Below, piece by piece: positions 55,760 to 64,000 of a stretch of 64,000 bases of DNA. The position numbers and the translations under genes are program-made. Source of the DNA: Phaeosaccion multiseriatum (taxonomy: Eukaryota > Ochrophyta, other classes); assembly GCA_965112735.1 (NCBI GenBank), contig OZ218951.1, forward strand, positions 5,146,001 through 5,210,000, written 5' to 3'. How positions within the stretch are numbered: the first letter of the stretch is position 1; each line of letters starts with the position of its first letter. The notes below the pieces were generated by a model that saw only the letters and a program-made list of their open reading frames with translations, ran no database searches and had not been told where the DNA came from.

Positions 55760-57222
55760 TGAAAGCGGTTGTGGGGGTGTGGTCAGGGCGTTGACAAGGC
55801 GGGAAAAAGAGCGTGGCGATGGTCTGAGGGCATCTTAGGAAGAAGGGGTACTCGTCATGCTCACTCTTTGGATGGGGATGGCACAGAGAAATGCATGATG
55901 CCCCAACACGAAACCAGTGTTGAGGGCTGTGCGGCTGAGCACATGAGAGCGATGATGGGAATACAATACGCAACTCCCTCCCCGTGTAATTATGGAGGGA
56001 GGCTCGATGGGAGGCCTGTACGTGTGCTTACTTTTGTACTTCGTGTAATTTACAAAACAAGTACATATTCCTTCAGGGGGGTCGGCAAAGCCCCCTTCCC
56101 TTCCATGTAACTTTGAACATCAAGCTTCGTTCAGTTCCTTCTCCTCCCCTTCGAAGGCCACTGGAAACTGGAAACTCTCCCAGCCCCTTCCCTTCCCTTC
56201 CTTCTTCCCTCTACTTTCGTCGGTCCCTCCTTCCCCCTCCCCTCCCCCTGCCTGTTAGGAGGCACCCCCCTTACATGCAGACAACGGCGCAAATGTGCCT
56301 TTGATTGACTGATGACCTGTGACCCTTATCACGATTCTATCATCATCATCATCACCATCATATCACATTCTTGCAGCTTTTGCCTGAACGATCACCATCA
56401 AAATAAACTTGGGGCCCAAAGCAAGTGACAGCCAGTCAAAGCCAGTCAAAGCCAGTGAGAAATTCACTCCTTAAAAGAGCATGGTGCTTCCCTCCTGACA
56501 GCCCCCCCTCCCCCTCCCCCATACCCCATCCTCCCTCCCCACCCCTCTTCCTAAGGACTTCCAAAAAAAGTCCTCAGTCCCCCACGAGGCGCTGAAAAAG
56601 CGCGCCCCTCTTTCATCTCTATCGTACATCATTAAAAACCCTCCAACTAAAAACCCCCGCCTGCTGCAACGAAACCCCCAGCAATCCCTACACCCCCCCC
56701 TTCGACTTGCCGAAGCACCTTTGGTTCACAGAGAGCAGCTGAACAACAACAAGCTGCGGAAGTCAAGTCCCGCCTCTCTCACCCACCCACCCACCCACCC
56801 ACCCACCCACCCATCCTCCCTCAATTGTACCAAGCCCCAGGGGTCAAAGATCTCACTCATAGTGCAGACAACCCCTTTTCTGCCGCCCCTCTCTCCTCTG
56901 CCCACAGTACCATCCTCCCACACCGAGGAATGGTAAGTTTATCAACCGTGTCCCCCCCCCCCCCCCCACCACCACCCCGTCTTTTTCTTTTTAACACACA
57001 CCAGGACCGTCCCTGCAGGCCCCGCCCCTTCCTCTCAAGTCGGGCAGGTCCAGCTGGCGAGCAGGCAGGCTGATCGAGGCATTAGGCGCCAGGTTTTGCT
57101 CGATTCTATTCATTCTCCTCCTCCTCGTCGTCGTCGTCGTCGTCCTTCATCCACTGCCATCCGTCCTCCTCGTTTTCACACCCACTCACCCACTCACCCA
57201 TTCACCCACCCACCCCCTTCCC
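55760..57222. other. Spacer between ankyrin gene 2 and PP2C
   Basis: No convincing gene. Contains an (ATC)n patch at 56337-56365, AATAAA at about 56402, cagccagtcaaagccagtcaaagccagtgag near 56430-56460, a (CCCA)n run at about 56780-56812, and (CGT)n near 57128-57145. A GTAAGT donor-like site near 56932 could belong to an unrecognised exon, but no partner was found. Confidence 0.5.
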
Positions 57223-57941
57223 CTAATCCCACTGCACCGGCACAAACGTGCTTTTATCTGGCCTCCGATGCCCAAACACAACCACCACGGCGCTGACATC
57301 GTCTCGAGCCCCCCCTCGGATGCATCGATTCACAAGGTCACGGGCGAGGTTTCTGTCGTAACGGAAGGAAGGGATGGGGGTGGATGGTTCGGTTCGGATT
57401 GGTGTTGTTTTGTTGTTTTTGTTTCGATCAAACAGAGGGGCAGGAAGGGGCTGGGGGAGGGGCGGCATTCGCGCAAACACAAGAGAAGGAAGAGAATAAC
57501 ACAGGGGACGGGCGACACTGACTTCTGTCTCCCCTCTCTCGCTTCGCACACACAAAGACACATCCACACCTACACCTACACCCACACACCCACACAAACG
57601 CACCTCTTGTGCCTTTTGCGGTGCTTCACCACCGACCCGGACACCTCCTTGATAATCTGTGCTGTACTCATGGTTTCCAGCACGCCATCACTCGCCAGCA
57701 AAAGGTAGCTGTCCAACGCCTCCTTCTCTCTGGACTTTGTTCTGCCCGTCGCACTACCCACACTCTTCGCACTAACCGTACTGCTCTCCTTGGCGAGCAG
57801 CGGCGGTGGGGGGGGGGGACCGTCGCTGAGCCATACATCGTCCTCGGAGGGGGCAGAGCAAGACGACGTGAGCTTCCTCCACAGAGACTTGCCCTTCGTC
57901 TTCTTCTTCTCTGCCTCGTTCTTGCTGCTGTTTGGCTGCCG

Positions 57942-57981
<40 letters not shown>

Positions 57982-58239
57982 CGAGCAGTGACCGCTGTGG
58001 TGCTCTCCATCACTCTCGTCTCTGCAATCGGTGCTACAGTGGGGGCGTCAGATGTTTCCGAAAAGGAGATGACGTCACGCTCATCATTTGCCGCTGTAAC
58101 CGATGCGCCATCTGCTGCCATCCCTTGATTTGCCAGTGGCACTGGTGGCACTGGTACGGGTTTTGGAGATGTCGGGGCCGCGAGATTGATGGTGGCGATG
58201 GAGGAGTCCGGAGACACGCAGGGGGAGTCTCGGGCCTGA

Positions 58240-58306
<67 letters not shown>

Positions 58307-61017
58307 GGAGAGAGAGAGCGAGAGAGAGAGCGAGAGAGAGAGAGGGAGAGGGAGAGATTGAGAGAGAGAAAGAGAGAGAGATTGAGAGAGACAGAAGATG
58401 GAATGATGGGAGAGGAGACGCGGGGGACGGGGGAGGGGTGCAAGCAACGAGAAAAGACGGCCTGATATTGAGCTCGAGTATCTAATATCGATACCGAGTC
58501 TCACGAATATGAAGCTCGAGTATCTAATATCAATAACGAGCCTCACAATGGTCGACGAGGGAGGGCACGAGACGAAGCAAGAGGGTGGCGTGGCCTCCAC
58601 TGCAAACTGTGTGTGATGTGCGTACGTGCGCGCGGGTGTGTGTGTAGGTGTGTGTGTGTGGGTATGTGTGCCGTATGTGTCCACACCAATGCGTGTGGGC
58701 TCTGCATCACCAACACACGTACCTCTGGGTCGTTGTTGGGGAGGTCGAAGACCCAGATGAAGGGCTTTACTCGAATGACGCCGGGGAACTGAAGCTTCAC
58801 GTCCATGTCCCCAATCTGTAGTCAGTGTACGCCATTTGTCAGCACGTTGTTGATCATGCGGAAGAAGGGATTGGACGTGTTCGTCACTCAAAGGCATACT
58901 AAACTCAGACGGAAATGGAACCTGAAGCTCAAGCTGAAACTGAAACTTACCGTACGGGTGGGCTCGAGACAGCCGCACACCCTCTTGTTCTCGATGCTGC
59001 CTCCGTGTGCTATGATGTGCCTCTGCTCGTCCACGTTAGACACCTTGTGATCGGCACACAGTGATAGAGACCCCATCGAGTCACTACATAAGGGTACATA
59101 AGGGGGGGGAGGGAGGGAGACACGGAGGTATGGATGGATGGATCGAGGGAGGGAGGGAGGGAGGGAGGGAGGGAGGGAGGGAGGGAGAGACGGAACAGGG
59201 TCAGGGTCGCACGTATGTCCTGAGCTTACTAAGGGGAGAAGCGGAGAGGGGTGGGACTAGCAGGGGGCGATGGCCGATTCACCAATTGCTTCCCTCCCTC
59301 TGCTGAGTGTGCGTGTTGAGCGGTGGTCTTCTTTGTCCTCCCTCTCTACTTCTGCTCTCCCATATATCTCTCTCGCTCTCGCTCTCCCCCTCTCTCTCTT
59401 CCTCCGTCTCTCCTCCGCTCTCGATCGCTTTCTCTTTACTTTTGTCTCTCACCTGAAGAAGATGGCTCTCGAGTCCCCCAGGCTGGCGACGACTAAGGTG
59501 TCTTCTGTTTGGGCAGCAAGGAGCACGCACGCGCCGCTCGTGTCATGATTGGCTCCTGCGAGCACCTTCCAGCTCTCCTCCAGAGTGAGGACAGTCTCGT
59601 CTAAGGCCTTGGCCAGTCTGTTGAGTGAGAGGGGGGGGGGAGGCGGCGAGGAGAGAGGAGAGAGGAGAGAGAGGAAGAAGAGTGAGGGAAGAGGAGGGAG
59701 GGAGAGAGAGAGAGAGGAGAGAAGAAAGACAAGAGAGAGACGGAGACATAAAAAAGACAAAGGTGAGAGACAGAAGGTCGGAAGAGTGAGATGGGAGGGA
59801 TGAGAGGGGAGATGACAGACAAATGATTGGGGGGAGGGGGGTTAAGGCCGAGGAGAGGACAGGCAGAGCAGACAAGCAGGGCGAGAGGGGTGGGGTGGGG
59901 ATCAGAGCTTCAGCAAAGCCGAGCGATGAGCGTGATACGTGTGATCGATACTGATCCACGGTCGCGTTCAAACCGACCTCGGCCTTCCTTTCCTGCCTTG
60001 AACTATGATACACTGTGCTGTGCCGTACCTGTCCTTGGTCTGTGGGTAGCGCTGCACGGTAGGTATTGACTTGTAAAAAGCCATGAGCACGTTATTTCTC
60101 ACGAATTCTGCACACCCACCCTGATCATTGGGGAGCAGGAGCAGGAGGAGATGGGAGGGAGGGAGGGAGGAATGAATGAATGAAGGGGTAGGTAGAGGTG
60201 AGAGGCGTTGAGTTGAGTTGGCGCGTGGTACAGCTGACAAGAAATTAGAGCATAAATCACGGGTCTGTGTTTGGGTGGGTGCGAATCGGTGCGGTGCGGT
60301 ACAGTTCGTACCAGTACATCAAAACACGACACCACCCTCGCCCTATCCACCTCTATCTATCTACCTCTATCTATCCATCCATCCCTCCCAACCTTCCTTC
60401 ATCTACCTATCCATCTGTCGATCCCTAAGTACATGTGCTCGCTACTCACCCCCCCATGCCCGTCGAACACCCCAAAGAGGGTGAGTTGTGGACCGCTTCT
60501 CTCCTCCTCCGTTGAGTTAAACACGTCTCTGTACACATTGGTTGAGGCGAATATTCTTCGACGAGAAGAGACGAAGGAGGAGGAGGAGGAGGAGGAGGAG
60601 GAGGAGGAGGAGGAGGAGGAGGAGGAGGAGGAGGAGGAGGAGGAGGAGGAAGGGGGGAGGAGGATAGAGTGAGAAGGAGTGGAAGATAAGGGGGGGCGGG
60701 AGAAAAGAGTGAGAGGGATGTAATGAAAAAATTAGGCAAAAACGCACAAGGCAGCAGAGTCTAGAGATTACAGTCAGAGGAAGAGTGAGGGGGGAGTACT
60801 GAGACAAAAAAAGCCAGGAGCAGACTCTTCGTGCCTCTGAGGCTCCGCCCTCACTCACTCACTCACTCACTCACCTGTCCTCGTTAGACATGCCCTTGTG
60901 CTCGTGCTTGGCCCCCCTGGTGGTCCAGCAACTACACCGCTCTACGTCGGTGCCGGAGAGCACGGTTTTGTCATAGTACTCGGACCGTGTGGCCCTGTCT
61001 CGCTTTGACGCATCCAT
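57223..61017 (-). CDS. PP2C-family (PPM) Ser/Thr protein phosphatase
   Basis: Metal-dependent phosphatase. Exons in coding order: 61017-60875, 60555-60450, 60120-60029, 59617-59453, 59083-58951, 58815-58723, 58235-57604, 57352-57223; 497 residues. Catalytic landmarks: H-K-G-M-S-N-E-D-R (first acidic metal ligand), L-F-G-V-F-D-G-H-G-G (about 74-83), T-S-G-A-C-V-L-L, V-A-S-L-G-D-S-R-A-I, L-S-L-C-A-D-H-K, R-V-C-G-C-L-E-P-T-R-T-I-G-D-M-D-V-K, L-L-L-A-S-D-G-V-L-E-T-M and G-A-R-D-D-V-S-A-V-V-V-V-F. All main Asp ligands appear present. Exon 58235-57604 inserts about 165 residues between the catalytic strands: Pro/Ala-rich, a Gln run from CAG repeats, and a basic patch K-K-K-T-K-G-K-S-L-W-R-K. The insert may be regulatory. 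The substrate is unknown. Confidence 0.92.
58238..58396. repeat. (GA)n tract in PP2C intron
   Basis: About 155 bp of GA-rich repeat on the + strand, which is the CT-rich polypyrimidine tract before the acceptor of exon 58235 on the minus strand. Confidence 0.9.
58471..58548. repeat. Tandem duplication of about 38-42 bp in PP2C intron
   Basis: agctcgagtatctaatatcg (58471) recurs as agctcgagtatctaatatca (58513), each followed by ata-c-gag-cctcac. It is A/T-richer than its surroundings. Confidence 0.7.
60577..60650. repeat. (GGA)n tract in first PP2C intron
   Basis: About 24 GGA units, about 20 bp outside the acceptor of exon 60555-60450; a TCC pyrimidine tract on the transcribed strand. Confidence 0.9.
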
Positions 61018-62025
61018 CTCATCGTTGTACTCCTTTTTCCTCCACCCCATCTTTGCCGCGAGGCCTCTCTATCTTCGCTTCTTAGATCTCTTCCTCTGGT
61101 CGTTTTACCTCTGCTGCTTGCTCTCCCCGCCCACCCCTCCTGCTCCTCGCACTGCACGAACGTCAATTCGTCTTTACCCCTGCCTTTCGTAGACCGCTCG
61201 CTCCGTTACAAATAGGGCATAGGCTGCTCTGGGCAGGAATGGCCAGTCAGGAGAGGGTGAGAAAGAACGGAGGCGCCAGAGCGTCTTGATCGCCCCCTTT
61301 GAGGCGACTCGACCCTTTTCTTTTTTTTTTTCCTCTCGAAGCTCCTCTTGTCCTACCGAAGGTGCGGCTCTGCGATGTAAGCCAATGGCGTGGGCTGCTG
61401 CTTAAGGGACGACCGAGAGCGTCTATATAGAGGAAGGAGGACACCTTGCAGCTTTTGAAATTTCCTCCAAGTCCCGCCCGCTCTGACTCGTTTCCTTTGT
61501 ATGGGCAGACCGATAGACTTTCTTTACGTTGTATACGGGTTGACTTTTTCGTTATTAGAAAAGAAAATGTTCACAATTATTTTTTTTACGTGTGATAGAT
61601 TGTGCGTGAGAAGGGTGCGTCGCATCATCCCGTACTTCCCATCTCTCCCTCTCCCCTTCCCCCTCATTTTTTTTTCCCTTCACGATCTCTCCCTTACCAC
61701 CTCTCTTCTCTCTCCTCTCTCCCCTCTCCCCTCTCGGCTACCAGGAGAGGTGGAGAAGCTCCCTTTTGGCGTCGTTCGTTGACCGGCGGGGGGTGAGCGG
61801 AGGGGGCACAAAACACCGAGACACACAATTAACGTCAAGCAGCCGACAACACAACACCAAAGGCTTTCCCAGCGCCACTCCCACACCGCCGCCCTCATCT
61901 CATAGTAGTTCAGCACTGGAGTGGGACGAGCGCCCTCTGTTCTGGCGCTTTGGTGGGTAAAAGTTCCCCCTAATAGCGGCTGCAGTTATTTTTCGCCTGG
62001 CGTCGGCTCCGGATCAGCAAGCAGC
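61018..62025. promoter_or_regulatory. Divergent promoter region of PP2C and RING genes
   Basis: About 1 kb between two start codons, no gene seen. A T tract (61320-61331) and C/T-rich stretches (61640-61740) are the only marked features; no TATA box was placed with confidence. Confidence 0.5.
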
Positions 62026-63914
62026 ATGGAGGTGGCTGTGGCGAGGCCCGAAGGCAGCGAGGAGGGAGCGGACAGCCCTGGGGTCTGCTCCATCTGCTTG
62101 GACGTTCCTGAAGACCAGGGAGTCATCGGCTGTGTAAGTTTCTTCCTACACACCTGCCCTTCCTTTTCTCCGCCTGTTTGCTTCTTCTTTCCCCGGGAAA
62201 GACCTACTGCCTTATACCGCGCACTCACGTAGTGACGTAGTGCCCCTGCCTTTTCTGGCCTGTGCTCCTTTGCCTGGGCCCTTCTTCGCACCATTTTTCT
62301 TCTCCCGACTGCCCGGGAGCATGCGCAGCGTAACGACCCGCTACTGCCGCTGTAACCCGAGATGCTCCCCCGCTGCAGCTGACCGCTTGTCTCCCCCATC
62401 CAAACCCTCGCTCTTGTGCATCCACCCGCTCCTCTCCCTGCTGCTGTCTCTGTCACTTGCCTCCTTTCTCATTCTCCACCACCTTTCATTTGTGACCCGC
62501 CCACAAACACACACACACACGCACACACACACAACAGGGCCACATCTTCTGCTTCGACTGCATTCACAAATGGTCTCAGACGGAGAACACGTGCCCTCTC
62601 TGCAAGACGCGCTTCACCTCCATCGAGGAATACAGCGCCGTTGTATCCGTGCCTCCTTCATCCGCAGGAGGTGGAGCAGCAGGGGCGGGAGGAAGCGAAC
62701 GCACTCGCCCTCTTCGTGGAATGGGCATGGGAGGAGGCGGGACAGCAACAGCAGTAGCAACAGGAGCAGTTGGTGATGCGGCAGGCGGAGGGGGCGGCAG
62801 CAGTGGTAGCAGCCCCAGGACGAGATCTTCGAAGCGCAAGGCACCCTCAGGAGTCTTGGGAGGAGGGGAAGGAGGAGGAGCTGAAGCAGGAGGAGCAGGA
62901 GCAAGGAGGGGCGGGGGAGGAGGAGGAGGAAGGGGAGGCGGCAGAGGGAGGAAGAAGGCTCGCACCGTCAAAGTGAGCGACCGCGACCAGGCCAGTAATA
63001 TGGGCATGGGGCCTGGGGGAATGTTTGCGATGGGGCAGGGCATGGAGCGCCTGGCGGTGCTGGGGTTGGGACACATCCTCATGCCGGGCCTCGCCCCCTT
63101 CTTCCAGCGAGCAGTAGGTGCAGCGGCAGCGGCAGTAGGAAGGGCCGAGGGGGCGCCTGGAGCAGAAGGAGGAGCAGCGGCGGCGGCAGGAGCAGGAGGA
63201 GGAGGAGGAGGAGGAGGAGCAGGAGGAGGAGGAGGAGGAGGAGGTGTCCCGCGTGTGTACTTCCACGAGGTTGGCGTGGGGCCGCGGACAATGGCGGAGC
63301 TTCGTGAGCTCGTGCAGCAGCATCGCACACCCCCCCAGCCAAGGGCCGGCATAAGCGGCAGAACTGTGGGCAGGGGCAGACCTCTATCTGGGGTCAGGCG
63401 CCGCTCCGGGGCTGCTCTGCGTGCCGGCACTGGCTCTCCTCAACTCCCCGGGGCGGAGATGCGGCGCGATGCTGCTCGTGCTGCTACTGGCGGGGGTGCT
63501 GCTGCCGGCGGTGCTGCGGATGGATTTGACTTGGCAACGGGTGATTTTGCGGCTCTTTTTTCTGCGGCTGCAGCTGCGGCGACTGCTGCTCGACGAAACG
63601 GCCCTGAGGCTGGCTCTGCTGCTGCTCGACGAAACGGCCCTGAGGCTGAGGCTGGCTCTGCTGCTGCTCCTGCTGGGGCTGCTGCTGGTGCCGCCCCCCC
63701 GGCCGCGGTTCCCGGCTTCATTTTTGCCCAAGGAGAAGGAGCCGGAGGGGGTGCAGCAGGAGGAGGGGGGGCGCTCATAAATGAGATTGGGCAGCTGCTG
63801 GCCACCCATTTGCGCGGGGGGAGCAACTTGGCCGGATCGGATCCGTTGGGTTTTTTTTGGAACCACTTTGACCACTTTGGCGCAGCGCAGGTATTTATAC
63901 TATGGGGTGGTTAA
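62026..63914 (+). CDS. RING finger protein (C3HC4), predicted E3 ubiquitin ligase
   Basis: Exons 62026-62133 and 62538-63914; 494 residues. The RING has Cys21, Cys24, Cys36, His38, Cys41, Cys44, Cys55 and Cys58, reading C-S-I-C-L-D-V and G-H-I-F-C-F-D-C-I-H-K-W-S-Q, then C-P-L-C-K-T-R-F. The intron splits it after Cys36. The spacing and the F-C-F-D-C-I-x-x-W-S core resemble PHRF1/TOPORS-type RINGs. The rest is Gly/Ala-rich with basic patches (R-S-S-K-R-K-A-P, G-R-K-K-A-R-T-V-K-V) that look nuclear, and a duplicated R-R-N-G-P-E-A block near 63590-63650. A two-mismatch copy of the dispersed motif codes A-V-G-D-A. The frame stops at 63912-63914, but a GTATTT donor at 63891 could lead to an exon past the window edge. 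Confidence 0.8.
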
Positions 63915-64000
63915 TCACTGATTAGTGGGTATAGACACAGACGTTGGATACTCACTCTGCTTTGTTGTGCTTTTGTGTGTGATTGATTCCTCGATGCTAG

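Noticed and set aside
62649-63323. Minus-strand frames opposite the RING gene
   Set aside because: Poly-Pro and poly-Ser mirrors of the Gly/Ala-rich GGA-coded region; the + frame is continuous with the RING domain.
1-64000. tRNA, rRNA and snRNA genes
   Set aside because: Reading for T-loop (GTTCRA), box and conserved rRNA words gave no credible candidate; a covariance-model scan would be needed to be sure.

Overview
This is nuclear DNA of a eukaryote. Genes are split into many exons with GT-AG introns. Introns and spacers are packed with simple repeats: (TCC)n, (CCCT)n, (CT)n, (GT)n, (GGGGA)n. I see no rRNA, tRNA, CRISPR or bacterial operon. Two genes narrow the host. CSP41b carries a signal peptide followed by an A-A-A-F motif, as in secondary red-type plastids. 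An STPG (sperm-tail PG-rich) protein suggests a flagellated stage. A flagellate ochrophyte-like alga fits best; this is inference and the species cannot be named.

Layout. 1-295: tail of an unknown + gene. 1180-2598 (-): PPR-SMR organelle RNA protein. 2978-7176 (+): glutaryl-CoA dehydrogenase. 8646-11307 (-): RagC/D GTPase. 11514-18058 (+): large RRM protein. 18600-19712: degraded, possibly retroelement, relic. 19832-21302 (+): ankyrin protein 1. 22251-27237 (-): proteasome subunit Rpn10. 27787-29925 (+): ribosomal protein eL14. 30230-36981 (+): STPG protein. 37513-39935 (-): secreted-type cysteine-rich repeat protein. 40146-44158 (+): FNIP-repeat protein. 44159-47603: mostly empty, with degenerate repeats. 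47604-52005 (+): CSP41b. 52826-53718: 893-bp element with perfect 36-bp terminal inverted repeats. 53851-55759 (+): ankyrin protein 2. 57223-61017 (-): PP2C phosphatase. 62026-63914 (+): RING finger protein.

Most genes are housekeeping and unrelated in pathway. Several are divergent head-to-head pairs (PPR/GCDH, RagC/RRM, Rpn10/eL14, Cys-rich/FNIP, PP2C/RING) that may share promoters. I assembled exons by hand; in every multi-exon model except the Cys-rich gene the joined length is divisible by three and phases agree at all junctions.

The most unusual signals are: a dispersed 12-mer, TTGGTGATACAG, found 8 times exactly and at least 6 more times with small changes, in introns, spacers and several coding frames; three ACGTAA sites spaced exactly 11 bp in the Rpn10/eL14 divergent promoter; the inverted-repeat element just upstream of ankyrin gene 2; a 4-bp repeat that puts a signal peptide out of frame with a Cys-rich protein; and a perfect run of about 232 TCC units inside an STPG intron.
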